A stretch of DNA of 64,000 bases from Catenaria anguillulae PL171 (lineage: Eukaryota; Blastocladiomycota; Blastocladiomycetes; Blastocladiales; Catenariaceae), in the NCBI GenBank assembly GCA_002102555.1, contig MCFL01000101.1:1-64000 (forward strand). Reading direction: 5' to 3'. Under the pieces are notes generated by a model that was given only the letters and a program-made list of their open reading frames with translations, had not been told where the DNA came from and ran no database searches. A program made the translations under genes and the position numbers. This document shows positions 49,546 to 60,484 of this stretch, in pieces (positions within the stretch are counted from its first letter, which is position 1; the number at the start of each line of letters is the position of its first letter).

Positions 49546-52142
49546 TCACACTTTCATTTGGGCAATTTCCTTTTCACTCACCAGTCCCGACTTCACCCAC
49601 CAATGCTTTGCCCGTTTGGATATCCTCTCCGCTCCGTGAGCAATCACTTGAGGACACTTCATTGCGGTTCCCATTTCTCGTTTCCACCAATCGAGCACAT
49701 GACACATGCCTTGCCAACTCGCCTCTATCAAGCACAAATCCAAGTCCACAACGCTCAAATTGCCCTTGTTGCGTCGAAACTCCAAGACTGACAAGTAGCC
49801 TCGCTCGGACGCCGTAACCGTGTCCAAGAGCGCAAACGACGTGTTGTGCAACACATGCTCAAGAATGTGGGCGTGAAGTGGGTCAATATATGGGCCTCGG
49901 TTGACGGGCATGCGGCAGACATGGGCGAGGTTTGCGCGCCACCACAACAGCGAGCCTGCATGGGATGCATCATCCAGTTCGACGTCGTCGTCATCGTCAT
50001 CATCGCCGTTGCCGTTGCTGCCTTCTGCATACTCTGAGCTGGTCCAAGCTTGCACAAAGAGGTCGATCGGAAGTTTGGCCGTCTTGAGCAACCAATCAAG
50101 CAGGTCGATGCGGCCGTGGATGCTTGCCGTATGAATGCACTTGGCCAAGTCCATGGGCTGCTTTGCATCCTTCCACACTCGAACTGTCGCGAGCTGCGCG
50201 GCATGCCTGCCTGTGTGATCCTTGATTGGATCCAGGAGTTCGCCGTCGTCGCTCCAGTTGCGCGTGCATGCGCGCAAGTAGGAATGGCTGTTGTCGTCCA
50301 CGTCCAACCAGCTCTTGAGCGGCCCCGATTTGTGAAGCCACCACTCAATGATATCGACGCGACCAGCCTCGAAGGCATTGGAAAGCCTGTACGACTTGAT
50401 ACCTTCAATAGCAGGCAGCTTGGGAACAATTGCACTGAGCTGATTCAACCACCAATCAAGAACATCCAAATGGCATCTCTTGGTTGCCTTGTTGAGCGCT
50501 CGAACGAAATACATGACTGGAAGCGTGCCAATTGAGCGAAGCGACGATGAAGGTCGAGCAAAGTTGTGAGCGAACCAGTCCAATACCTTGACGTTTCCCT
50601 TCTTACTTGCAATGACGAGGCATTCGCCCACATCCGTGTCGCGCACCTCCTCCATACATCCACTCGCGAGCAACCAGTCAAGGACAGCAACGTGCTCGGA
50701 CTGCACAAGAATGTGACCAAGCGGACTCGGTTCATGATGCTCTTGCGTTTGCAGCTCGGAATCGCTTGATTGCTTGGAACCGGGAACCTTGTACCTCTGG
50801 CAACCAACCAATCCAAGATGGCCACATTCCCCACTTGACTTGCCTTGGCGAACAGATCGTGGTCGCAAGCAACGGCGGATGAGTCGATGTTGGAGTGAAT
50901 CCAGTCGAGCAGCTCCAAGTTGCCTGAAACCATACTCGCCTCTATCAATTCTTTCCGCGAACCAACCAAATGCTGCTCAGTATGCAGAAGCTTGACCAAA
51001 TCCAAGTCGCCTTTGACACATGCCTGCACCGATGCCTCCTCTAACTCATGGACAAGAGGTATCAGGCCAAAGTCGGAAAACCATTTGGCAAGCCCATTGC
51101 GAATAGCTTCAGGGTACACCAACTCGTCAAACGACTTTGGGCGCACCTTGTCCAACCTCCCCCTTTGTAGCCTCTTGATTATATGCGGGTGCTTCTTGCA
51201 CCATTCCAACACTTCAACTTGCTTTCCTTGAACCGCCGCTGAAAACACAAATCTCAGGTCGGGTTCAGCAATCAATCCAGCGCGGGACTGCGCAATCCAC
51301 CAGTCCAAGACGTGCACATGCCCGCCCTCAGCGGCTACCTTGATCGCGTCATCGTCATCCGCCTCTTGCACAATCCACTTGGCACCCACATTCTCAAGCA
51401 ACCAATCCAGCACATCCAATCTGCCTTGGCGGCATGCTTGCACAATCACATGCGCGAATTCAGCTGGCTCGTCCAGATACGGAAACCCGCGAGTTTTCCA
51501 CCACTTGAGCCACTGCATCGCATCCTGGCCGCAAAATGCCTTGACCAACTTGCGGCTGTTCCAGTCCCAATGCACAATCAATCCGCTCATGTCTAGCCAC
51601 CATTCAAGCACATTGACTTTGCCACATTCAAGCGCAATGGCAGCAATGCTGGCAGACGCATAGTTGATCGGGCGTCCGTTCGGCTGCGTGCTCCACTGCA
51701 GCATGAAATCGAGCAGGGCGACGTCGCCGCGTTCAGTGGCCCACGTCAGGTCGACATCAGGGAGGTTGATGAGGGCAGCTTTGGTGACGAGCGGGACGGC
51801 CGCACGTGAGAGAACCGCGAGCGGCTGGTAAATGGCGGCTGGCTGCCACAGCGAGGCGGCCGCGACGAGATGGACACAAATGGCGAGAATGGGCTCGGCA
51901 AGGTCGACGGTGAGCGGCGGCGGCAGCGCCGACTGGTCGGCGGCAGCAGTCATAGTCAAATCAAATGAAGGAGCGAATTGCTCAGGCTGTTTGCATTGCG
52001 ATTGCATGGATGTTGGGAGTGTTCCTGATACCTCGGATTGATCGATCATGAGTTGGGAGGCGCCCGTTGACTGTACTGTCACGTCATTTGTTGATGGGCA
52101 GAGAATGCCGCCGCCGCTCATTCTGACACCGTTGCGCTTCAT
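49546..52142 (-). CDS. Trp-rich ankyrin-like repeat protein (one frame break)
   Basis: ATG at 52142; an upstream in-frame TTG is ignored. A 65-residue variable leader precedes the family N-terminus (VDLAEPILAICVHLVAAASL, LVTKAALINLPDVDLTWATE). Units such as GRLDVLDWLLENVG, GHVHVLDWWIAQSR and VEVLEWCKKHP follow. The frame that starts at 52142 loses homology near 50780, and the remaining 400 residues, with HVAVLDWLLASG, RVDIIEWWLHKSG and the ending KRAKHWWVKSGLVSEKE, are in the next frame. The region is 2597 nt, 2 mod 3, consistent with one net indel between about 50750 and 50790. It carries a long acidic insert (GNGDDDDDDDVELDD). It is tandem with the next copy on its right. Confidence 0.68.
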
Positions 52143-52373
52143 GTCGGTTGCAAGCAAGTATCACGGCTGCTTCGCCCGGCTGTGTCGCAATTATTGCTTG
52201 GCACATCTATCAACTGGTGCGGACAGAACATGACTTGAAGCAGGTGAAAGCAAGAGCCACGATTCGTCGAGAGAGTGTCAGTGGGACAGTGCAAGCAAGT
52301 TTTCACTTGTATCGTGTATATAGGGAGGTGGATGCATCAGCAAAAGCATAAATATACAACATTTCTTGAGTGT

Positions 52374-54536
52374 TCAACGGACTTGAATGTTCACGATCTG
52401 TGACTGGTCCACCAATCCCGATTTTGCCCACCATTCCCTTCCTTCGCTCAAAACGGGCCTCTTACCAGTCAAAACCTCTTCTGGGCACTCCATCTTCAGG
52501 CCCGAGGCTTTCCACCAATCGAGTGCAAGGCAGTTCCCATACTCGGTCGCCGCCGTCAAGCAACGATCCGCATCCTCCTCCAATTCGTGCACTCTGCCCG
52601 TTTGCTTCCAATACTCGAGCAAATCCACCAATCCATCATACTCTTCAATTGCATGAAACGGCTCGAGTAGCTCAAACGACGCATTGCCGACCATGTGCTT
52701 GAGATAATGGGCATGAATCGGATTCTCGTACGGCCCACGATTGACAGGCAGTGCAGCAACTTTGGGCAGGTTATCACGCCACCAGACGAGGGAATCACTA
52801 TGGTTGTCAACATCAAACCAGTAATGCGCATACAGGGTCTGTGCGTAGGTTTCATCAGGAAATGTAGCGGCATCGGACCAGGCCTTGACGAAATCATCCT
52901 TGGACGCACTTGTTGAGTGTAGCAACCAATCAAGCACATCGACTCGGCCACGAATACTCGCTTCGTGAATGCATTCGGCATAGTCGATGGTTCGGCCAGC
53001 TTGATACCATGCCTTGAGCGCAGCCAATGAACGGCTCGGGTTGCGTGCGTACTGTGTGCAAGCTTCCAAGTAAGGCGTGCCGTGGTCCAAATCAAATGAG
53101 GCCTTGAGCAGTGAATCAGATTCCTTGAGCCACCATGCAATCACGTCAACATGCCCATTGGAGAAGGCATCGTGAAGGATTCGTGCGGGAATCGGGCGCC
53201 CTCGCTGTGGTCGTGACGCTGGCAAAGTCGGCGCACAGACCATTAAAATGATCTCGGCAAGCTTGCGCAACATGTCAATGTATCCGTTGCTGCTCGCTGA
53301 TTCAAGGCAACCGCTCCAGTCACGCAGCGACATGCCGTGGGCAAAGCCATTCTCGAACAGCCAGTCAAGGGCTGCCCCATTGTTTTCGGACACGGCACAA
53401 TAAAAGACGTACGCCCGCTTTTGGCCGGGCGGGGGCATATCGTACCCATTGGCAACCAACCAGTCCAACAGATCGACCTTTCCCAGTTGGCAAGCCCTCT
53501 CATACGGACCCATCCAATCCCAACTGACATCAGATCCTGCCACGGATGGGTCAATCATAGCCTGGATCCAATCAAGCAGCTGCACATTTCCCGATTTCAA
53601 GGCCGATTGAATCAAGTTTCTGCGCGATCCAGTCAAATGCCCCGTCGCGTGCAACTCCTTGACCAATTCCAAATCGCCCATCTCGCACGCAACCACTTGA
53701 GTTTCCCTGGCTTTCTGAAGTGCCTCGGCTGCTGGCGGTTGTCTCTTGCACCACTCGAGCACTGCAACTTTGTTGTAATCGAATCCAGCCTTGACCACCT
53801 TAACCCAATCAATCGTGACTGGAATCGCGCCGCTCTGCACTTTTTCCAACCACCAGTCCATCACATCGACGTGTCCCTGCCGAGCGGCAGCGACAATTGC
53901 GCTGTCATAGTCATGGAAGGCAATACCTGCAACGCCGGTCGCACCCAGGTTCGCCAGCAACCAGTCCAAGATATCCAGTCGGCCATTCCTGCTCGCATCC
54001 ATGGCCAAGTTTTCAAACGAGACCCGATCCTTGAACCTTTGTGATGCGCTCGATTGCCACCATTTGTGCCAGTTGGCCCGGCCCTTGCCACACATGGCAC
54101 CCGCCAGTTGGTATCCCGAAACCTCTGTCAAGTACAACCCAGGCTGGTTGAACAACCATTCGAGTACGCGGGGCGAATCCAGTTCCAATGCATCCTGTAC
54201 AGTCTGCCACGAGCAGTAGTGCAAGGGCCGGCCCTCGGGCTCTTTGCTCCAATCCACCATAAACTTGAGCAACTTGAGATTATCGTCACGAGCGGCCCAC
54301 ATGAGATCCACATCGGGCCGGTGCATGAGTGCGGCCTTGGTCACGAGGGGGGCGTATGTGCGCGAGAGAAGCTCAGGAAGGCGCGTGGTGGCGAGTGCGG
54401 ATGCAGATGTTGCAGTGGTGGGCGGATGCTGCGGCGCAGAACGATTCAAGGAGCGAGCGGCCAGGTGGACGCAGAGTGCAATGATGGGTTTGGCTCGGCC
54501 GAACGGGAGCAGCGGTGGCGACGTTGCGGCCGCCAT
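52374..54536 (-). CDS. Trp-rich ankyrin-like repeat protein, 720 aa (intact)
   Basis: Uninterrupted frame from ATG 54536. N-terminus: FGRAKPIIALCVHLAARSL and LVTKAALMHRPDVDLMWAAR, the family layout. Repeats include GRLDILDWLLANLG, GHVDVMDWWLEKVQ, KVAVLEWCKRQ, KVDLLDWLVANGY and HVDVIAWWLKESD. The C-terminal module is KVAALPVNRGPYENPIHAHYLKH, LLEYWKQTGRVHELEED and a final EGREWWAKSGLV. All family landmarks are in order with no break, so this is a good reference for judging the broken copies. It lies in tandem with the 49.5-52.1 kb copy, 231 bp apart, and both point left. Confidence 0.82.
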   Translation of the reverse strand: MAAATSPPLLPFGRAKPIIALCVHLAARSLNRSAPQHPPTTATSASALATTRLPELLSRTYAPLVTKAALMHRPDVDLMWAARDDNLKLLKFMVDWSKEPEGRPLHYCSWQTVQDALELDSPRVLEWLFNQPGLYLTEVSGYQLAGAMCGKGRANWHKWWQSSASQRFKDRVSFENLAMDASRNGRLDILDWLLANLGATGVAGIAFHDYDSAIVAAARQGHVDVMDWWLEKVQSGAIPVTIDWVKVVKAGFDYNKVAVLEWCKRQPPAAEALQKARETQVVACEMGDLELVKELHATGHLTGSRRNLIQSALKSGNVQLLDWIQAMIDPSVAGSDVSWDWMGPYERACQLGKVDLLDWLVANGYDMPPPGQKRAYVFYCAVSENNGAALDWLFENGFAHGMSLRDWSGCLESASSNGYIDMLRKLAEIILMVCAPTLPASRPQRGRPIPARILHDAFSNGHVDVIAWWLKESDSLLKASFDLDHGTPYLEACTQYARNPSRSLAALKAWYQAGRTIDYAECIHEASIRGRVDVLDWLLHSTSASKDDFVKAWSDAATFPDETYAQTLYAHYWFDVDNHSDSLVWWRDNLPKVAALPVNRGPYENPIHAHYLKHMVGNASFELLEPFHAIEEYDGLVDLLEYWKQTGRVHELEEDADRCLTAATEYGNCLALDWWKASGLKMECPEEVLTGKRPVLSEGREWWAKSGLVDQSQIVNIQVR

Positions 54537-55169
54537 GGTGTTTGCGATAATGATGGCGGTGGGCGAGGAGGGAGATCAGTTCATTGACTTACGTGTGTAA
54601 CCATTGAGGCTGCAGTGAACGCGTTGGATGTGCATGCAATAGGTATTCATTACAAAGTGGGTTGCAACTTGCTACTAATGTAGTTCTTGACCATCGTGAA
54701 CGGATCGGAGGACCTCATCAACCTTCTCAACGGTGCTTGTGGGTGCTTGTTCAGCGCTTGTTGCTCAAGGTCCCACATTTGCAACTCAACCTCGGCCACC
54801 GCGGCAGTTTTCTGCGGGTGCATAAAGATATCTGCACGATCCTCGATTCACAAGCAGCCGAGAGCAAACTTGCAGTAGTTTTAGCGCGTGGATCGTAAAC
54901 GTTGCTGGAGGTAAACATGGTATGAATCATACCTCAGGCTATTTCGTCGGCAAGGCACATGATGTGAGCCGCTGAGTGGATAGGGTCAAGACGTTGGTAA
55001 TCGATAAACACAAAGTTACAGTCCAATTATCGATCGTGAGTGCAACAAAGTACCGAATACCTAGCGGTTTACATCAAGAAATCTACGAAAATGTGCCCAT
55101 TCCACGCGCATACACACGCACACATGCAACGCATTCCCACACGTTGCGACTCACCCCCAGTTGCCCACC
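54537..55169. other. Intergenic; possible small exon on the minus strand at 54650-54831
   Basis: Mostly non-coding. On the minus strand a frame from an acceptor-like GTGCAG (54837-54832) to TAA at 54652-54650 reads IFMHPQKTAAVAEVELQMWD and then EQQALNKHPQAPLRRLMRSS, which looks like real protein. I could not define an upstream exon in the right phase, so I leave it as a hint. The rest (54900-55150) shows no feature. Confidence 0.3.
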
Positions 55170-56543
55170 CTACTTTGCCGCCTTGATCCCCTTGCTCAAC
55201 TTTGCCCCAGCATACTTGACCGTCCGACTAGCGCCTGCTGTCGCAATCCCCTTGACTGACTGCGTGAGCGCCGGCCACGCAATTGTCCGATACAGTGCGC
55301 CATTCAAACACTTTTCCAAATACGGCGACGTGGCCATTTCCATGGCCACGGCCGCGGCCTCATCATGCGTCAACCTGGTGGCCGTTGGCGCAGGCTTGTT
55401 TGCAGCTCGCGCATACTCGAAGCGCGTCCAGTCGGCAAACTGGCGCGGCAGCTCAAGCAGCCACTGTGTGCGCGAGCGTTCCGAGGCATCCACGATCCAC
55501 CGGCCATGCGCATCGGCCGCTCCGCCACTTGCGCCGGCGCTTTCGCCCACTGGATCTGCAGGTTCCCACGTAAGTTGATGGCCAAATTCTTGGTCAATAA
55601 GCGCGCGGTACACGTGGTCAAAGTAAGGCATTTGTGTGGCCACAAGGTTGTGCACCTTGTGCGGGTTTTCAAGGTACTTGAAGGCCATGCGGAAATCGCC
55701 CCGGTACGACAAGCCCGCAAGTGTTGTGTAGAGTTCCTTGGGCGTGACGCGCGTCATGCCCGCGGGGCGATTGGCCGTGATGAGTAGCAAGGCCAGCTTA
55801 ACGGCCGATGTCAGGTTGGACCATTGCGCGATCGAGATGCGCGAGTCGTGGCGGAGCACTTGAATGGGCTTGTGCATACGGCCCGCGAGGTACAACGAGT
55901 CCCAGTTGGCAAGGTCCGACGCCAGTCGGGCAATGGATACAACACCATACTTGACAACGACGCCATCGAGCTCAACATACGGGTTGTAGTACACGCCGGC
56001 GCCCATGTCTTGGACATTGGCCACGGCAGATGACCCCAAGAGGCGCAGTGACGAGTAGTGGTGCGGATGTTGCGCGAGATTGATCGAGTGCCAATGGGTT
56101 GGATGTGTCACGCCAAAGATGAGGTCGACCATGGGGCGGTCGGCCGGGTTGGCGGCCGACGAGTAGCCCTTTTGCGGGAACACGGCCGAGCCATAAGCGA
56201 AAGCAAAGCGGATCGGCGCCTTGAATGAGGCGAGCAGGCCTGCAAGTGCGCGGGCACGTGGCGAGGCAGAGTGCAGGTCGATTGGGGCGGCGGTGGCCAA
56301 GTCGTCGCCGGGAGTGGGCACGATGGGCGCGGATGCCGGTGGCAAGGGGTCAGCGGACAGTGGGTGGACCCGGAGTGGCTGTGCAGTGTGCAATGGCCGC
56401 CATGGCCATGGTGCGGGATGGTGTTTTGAAGGGCAGGAGCACCCAAGTCCAAGTCCGCCAACGCCAATGCTGTGGCTGTGGCCATGGGCGTGGCCGTGGA
56501 TGTGGAGATGGATGGCGGAGCGGTGGGCGTGCAGGCGGAACAT
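55170..56543 (-). CDS. TAM41: TAM41, mitochondrial phosphatidate cytidylyltransferase
   Basis: 457 aa from ATG 56543; the frame opens slightly earlier only at TTG. TAM41 (Mmp37) makes CDP-diacylglycerol on the matrix side of the inner mitochondrial membrane, the first step to cardiolipin. A nucleotidyltransferase core is visible: FAYGSAVFPQKGY (Gly-Ser motif), DRPMVDLIFGVTHPTHWHS (catalytic Asp), NLAQHPHHYSSLRLLG, GAGVYYNPYVELDGVVVKYG. The C-terminal part follows the family to KGIATAGASRTVKYAGAKL. The N-terminus (MFRLHAHRSAIHLHIHGHAH) is His/Arg-rich without acidic residues, in keeping with a mitochondrial presequence but unusually His-rich. It is divergent from the ankyrin-like gene, 173 bp away. 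Confidence 0.92.
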   Translation of the reverse strand: MFRLHAHRSAIHLHIHGHAHGHSHSIGVGGLGLGCSCPSKHHPAPWPWRPLHTAQPLRVHPLSADPLPPASAPIVPTPGDDLATAAPIDLHSASPRARALAGLLASFKAPIRFAFAYGSAVFPQKGYSSAANPADRPMVDLIFGVTHPTHWHSINLAQHPHHYSSLRLLGSSAVANVQDMGAGVYYNPYVELDGVVVKYGVVSIARLASDLANWDSLYLAGRMHKPIQVLRHDSRISIAQWSNLTSAVKLALLLITANRPAGMTRVTPKELYTTLAGLSYRGDFRMAFKYLENPHKVHNLVATQMPYFDHVYRALIDQEFGHQLTWEPADPVGESAGASGGAADAHGRWIVDASERSRTQWLLELPRQFADWTRFEYARAANKPAPTATRLTHDEAAAVAMEMATSPYLEKCLNGALYRTIAWPALTQSVKGIATAGASRTVKYAGAKLSKGIKAAK

Positions 56544-56716
56544 GGCGGCGATGGCGGCAGGGATCAATTCAACGCAATTGCAGGCAGTCTACTGCGGCGA
56601 AATATGTACGTGGGCATTGCATGGAACCGAGAGATCCAATACGATGTTAATACCCAAGATCAGATACCACTCGCTATTCTCATTTAAATATTCCGCGGCA
56701 GACTGCTGTTGGAGCA

Positions 56717-59230
56717 ATGACCGACGACCACTCAGCCGCTCGCTGGGTAATGCACACACACTCCATGTCAGTAATCTCGTCATTCTCTGCCTGCAACTCC
56801 GACTCCAGAATGACCGACTCGGACTCGCCGGCGGAATCTGCCACACCGCTCTCGGCGCTCCCAACCGAGCTCGCCGAGCCCATCTTGGCCGTCACCGTTC
56901 AGCTGGTCGCCGCCTCCTCGCTCTGGAATCCCACCGCCATCCATGCCCCGCTCACTGTCCTCTCACGCACGCACGCTCCGCTCGTCACCAAGGCCGCACT
57001 CTTGCAATTGCCGCGCGTCGACTTGACTTTTGCCACAATGCACGGCGACGTGCTTCTGCTTGATTTCATGTTGGATTGGAGCAAGCAACCAAACGGCCGG
57101 CCGCTCAATTACGTCCCAATGGACATTGTCCCTTTGGCTCTGGAACGTGGCATCACGGACCTGCTCGATTGGTGGTTGGATCATCACGACGAGCTGGTGA
57201 TTGATTGGGACTGGAGCAACCGCGCGCTCGTGCACGCCTTTTGCGGTCAGCATGGCATTTTGTGGATGGAGTGGTGGCGGGCCCGCGGGTTTCCCTACCT
57301 GGACGATCAAGTCACATTTCCGTCGTTTGTGGCTCAAGTATCTGCCAATGGGTGTGTGGCCGTGCTGGATTGGTTGCTCGACGACAAGGTGAGAGATCGA
57401 GTTGTGCCCAGGCCAAGCGACCCGGATGTGCTCCTGGGGGCTGCATCTTCAGGGCATGTGCACGTGCTCGACTGGTGGATGGCCAAGGCGCAATCCGCCG
57501 TGTGCAAGCGACCAGAGTTCAATGGCATTCTCGCCGCCGCTTTTCGCGAAAATCAAATGGCCGTCTTGGAGTGGTGCAAGCGGAATCCGCAAATCGCCGA
57601 CGCTTGGCGGTACAGGCGACTGGGCAAGTCGCGCGCAGCCTCGTTTGCCGACTGCGTGTTTGCCGATGCTGTCCGTCATGGGCTATTGGATTGGTTTGAG
57701 GCGCTTGGGTTGCAGCCATACGACAATGAGCTCGGCGACGCTTCCATTGCCGCCTGCCAAATGGGTAATTTGCTCGCCGTCAAGTCGCTCTTCACGCAGG
57801 GTCGGCTGGTTGGATCGCGGCTGCAGCTGATTCAAGAGGCCATGGTGTCGGGCAATTTGGCGCTACTGGACTGGATTCAAGCACACATCAGCGACACTGC
57901 TCCCGCCAGCTCAAATGGCAGCTTTGTCCAGTATCGCGGCCCGTACGTGACGGCGTGTGGCGGAGAGCATGCGGTCTGTGTCTTGGATTGGTTGACTGCA
58001 AACGGGTACCCACTTCCTCCGCATGCGAGCGAGGTGGACGCCAGTGCCAGCTTGTTCGGCCGGCCTGCGGCGCGCGAGACCATGCTTGGGACTGCCGTCC
58101 ATCAATACCACGAGCACAAGGTGGATGTTCTTGACTGGCTGCTTGCACATTGCTTTGCCGATGAGAAGGTGGCGCCGGCTGATCTGGCAAAGTGCTTGGT
58201 TGCCGCGAGCGGCCTTGGGTTTGTCGATGTTTTGGATTGGATATCCGGCAACTGGTCCAAGCTCTCTGACTTGTCGTCGCTTGCTGATTTGGACCCCACG
58301 ACGATTGTTGATGCGACGGAACGAGCAACTCGAGGAAACCATGGCACAGCTTTGAATTGGTGGTCCGAGCACGTTGCACTCACCAATGTAGATGTGTTGT
58401 CGCTTGGTAACCCACGTCCATATTCGCACTTGCACGCAGCGTTCTCGAGCGGCAGAAACGACGTTATCGAGTGGTGGATGCACAAGTCGGGTCAGCTCAA
58501 AGCGTGCTTTGATTTGGGCTGTGGGGAACCATACTTGATTGCATCCGCGTTGAGCGAGCCGAGCACTTTTGTGGGACAAGTCGCTGCATTGCAAGTGTGG
58601 GTGCAAGATGGGCAGCCGATTGACTTTGCACGTCTCATTCACAACACCAGTATCTGTGGACGCATCGATGTGCTGGATTGGTTGCTCAATCAAGGTCAAG
58701 TGCGAGCCTCTGCGTCGGAGTTCATTTGCGCCTGGTCTGATCCGCAGATTGTATCAAAATCAACGCACTCATCAGGCTCCTCCTTGACCCATGGCCCATC
58801 GCTCGTTTGGTGGCGAGCAAATATGTCAACCGTTGTGGCCGAGACGCCTGGGAATTGTGGATTGCTTGACAACCCGATTCATGCGCACCTGTTGGAATGC
58901 GCAACAAAGGACCCAGAACGAGTCCTTTTGGAGCTGGTCGACGCATGCAAGGACGTTCCTGTTGAAAGTACAGCCATGTTCATGTACCTCAATTCACGCG
59001 GGTGTTTGGATTTGCTTCATCGGATCAGACGGCGGTGCTTGACGGAGGCGAGCCAGCTGGGAATGGTGCATGCACTCGAGTGGTGGAAATCGTGCTCCCA
59101 TGTTCCGATTACTTGCCCGCATGAGATTGCAGAGGGGAGGAGTATTGTTCGAAAGCGGGCCCAGCAGTGGTGGGCACGGTCTGGCCTGGTAACGATTGGG
59201 CAAGTGGAACGAATGGCTGTGCCGTACTGA
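56717..59230 (+). CDS. Trp-rich ankyrin-like repeat protein, 837 aa (intact)
   Basis: Uninterrupted from ATG 56717; other in-frame Met codons at residues 12, 17 and 32 could serve. N-terminus LPTELAEPILAVTVQLVA is the most F-box-like of the family, followed by LSRTHAPLVTKAALLQLPRV. About 20 units follow, such as GHVHVLDWWMAKAQ, QMAVLEWCKRNPQ, HKVDVLDWLLAHCF and RIDVLDWLLNQGQ. C-terminus: ITCPHEIAEGRSIVRKRAQQ then WWARSGLVTIGQ. It is the only member of the 45-59 kb cluster on the plus strand. An F-box plus repeat layout would suggest a substrate receptor of an SCF ubiquitin ligase, but the F-box match is weak and this is a guess. Confidence 0.82.
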   Translation: MTDDHSAARWVMHTHSMSVISSFSACNSDSRMTDSDSPAESATPLSALPTELAEPILAVTVQLVAASSLWNPTAIHAPLTVLSRTHAPLVTKAALLQLPRVDLTFATMHGDVLLLDFMLDWSKQPNGRPLNYVPMDIVPLALERGITDLLDWWLDHHDELVIDWDWSNRALVHAFCGQHGILWMEWWRARGFPYLDDQVTFPSFVAQVSANGCVAVLDWLLDDKVRDRVVPRPSDPDVLLGAASSGHVHVLDWWMAKAQSAVCKRPEFNGILAAAFRENQMAVLEWCKRNPQIADAWRYRRLGKSRAASFADCVFADAVRHGLLDWFEALGLQPYDNELGDASIAACQMGNLLAVKSLFTQGRLVGSRLQLIQEAMVSGNLALLDWIQAHISDTAPASSNGSFVQYRGPYVTACGGEHAVCVLDWLTANGYPLPPHASEVDASASLFGRPAARETMLGTAVHQYHEHKVDVLDWLLAHCFADEKVAPADLAKCLVAASGLGFVDVLDWISGNWSKLSDLSSLADLDPTTIVDATERATRGNHGTALNWWSEHVALTNVDVLSLGNPRPYSHLHAAFSSGRNDVIEWWMHKSGQLKACFDLGCGEPYLIASALSEPSTFVGQVAALQVWVQDGQPIDFARLIHNTSICGRIDVLDWLLNQGQVRASASEFICAWSDPQIVSKSTHSSGSSLTHGPSLVWWRANMSTVVAETPGNCGLLDNPIHAHLLECATKDPERVLLELVDACKDVPVESTAMFMYLNSRGCLDLLHRIRRRCLTEASQLGMVHALEWWKSCSHVPITCPHEIAEGRSIVRKRAQQWWARSGLVTIGQVERMAVPY

Positions 59231-59580
59231 GTGATGATGAGTTGGTGCATGTGTACTTGAAATAGGATCTGTGCGAGATCGGCGTACCATGCCTTCATTT
59301 AGCGAGAGATCCATGGAGTGATCCACCGCAACTGGAATAAAGAGGACATCATCAATGAATCTTGAGCAATGATACATTGACAAACCGCACACGAAACTCG
59401 GAGCACTCCACCATTTGCCGCCGTACCCGTCGCTTCCAATCTTGGATATCTCGCGAAACTCTCCGGACCAAACCCCAGCAGCGCCACGCCTCAAAGGTCG
59501 ATCCTGCTGCCCAAACCCTCAATTCACTTCCACGCGCGTTCCATTCTTTGCACCCAACAACCAATCCCGCCTTGTCCACC
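59231..59580. other. 3' UTR of the ankyrin-like gene and promoter of V-ATPase c
   Basis: 350 bp between same-strand genes. No frame is convincing. The part just before the V-ATPase start (about 59500-59580) is C-rich (CACCCAACAACCAATCCC), like the CA-rich 5' UTR of the repeat protein at 30.4 kb, perhaps a feature of strongly expressed genes here. Confidence 0.4.
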
Positions 59581-60291
59581 ATGTCGGCCCAGTGCCCAAT
59601 CTACGCCTCCTTCTTTGGCCTCGCTGGCTCGTCCATGGCCATGATCCTCACTGGTCCGTCCCGTGCCCGTCATCGATACGCGTGAATTATTCTACATATT
59701 CACCTTGTTGCCACCTTTTCGGTTCTCATTTCTCTCCAGCCATTGGCGCCGCCTACGGCACATACAAGGCCGGTGTCGGAATTGCCATGATGGGCACGTT
59801 CCGGCCCGACCTGATTATGAAGTCGCTGATTCCCGTGGTCATGGCCGGTATCATTGCCGTGTACGGCCTTGTGGTTGCGGTCGTGATTTCCGGTAACAGT
59901 ACGTCGTCACGCCCACGTGCCTGTTGACCTGCAACTCGGAACTCATTCCTTGTGCTTTTGTTTTCATAGTGTCCCCCGCCAACCCATACTCGCTCTTCTC
60001 TGGCCTGCTGCATTTGGCCGCAGGCCTGTCTGTTGGATTCACAGGCATTGCGGCCGGGTACGCCGTGGGCGTTGTAGGTGATGCTGGCGTCAAAGGATAC
60101 AGCATGTCGCCGCGGTTGTTTGTGGGCATGGTGCTCATGTTGATTTTCGCCGAAGTGTTGGGGCTTTATGGTTCGTTTTTTTTCATTGTTCTTGATGATG
60201 AAGCCAGCGGTCGATGCAGTGCTGACGTGTGCGTTCTGTAGGATTGATTGTGGCGCTCATTCTCAACACGCGCGCAACCAACGACTGTTGA
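59581..60291 (+). CDS. VMA3: V-ATPase proteolipid subunit c, four exons
   Basis: Exons 59581-59653, 59740-59898, 59970-60170 and 60242-60291 with introns of 86, 71 and 71 nt; 483 nt, 160 aa, the usual length. Four transmembrane helices are evident: [58 protein letters not shown]; and [20 protein letters not shown], whose Glu in FAEVLGLYG is the proton-carrying residue. It forms the rotating c-ring of the vacuolar proton pump. VMA3 rather than VMA11 is chosen because of overall similarity in the last helix; the distinction is not certain. It converges with the Ser-rich gene. Confidence 0.94.
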
Positions 60292-60484
60292 TTGGTCTGT
60301 TCCTCGCCTGCCCGCTTTCTCGTCGGGTGCCAAGTGAGCCATGTTTTTCCGAGTCGCTTCCATTCGATCTTGTTTAATTCTTCTCCTTCTCATGTGTTTA
60401 TCGTCGGCTGGTACACACAAAAAATGCACATGCCATCCTAACTCCGCTCCGGACACTTTGCCGCAACCTCCACGTTTCCCGCGT

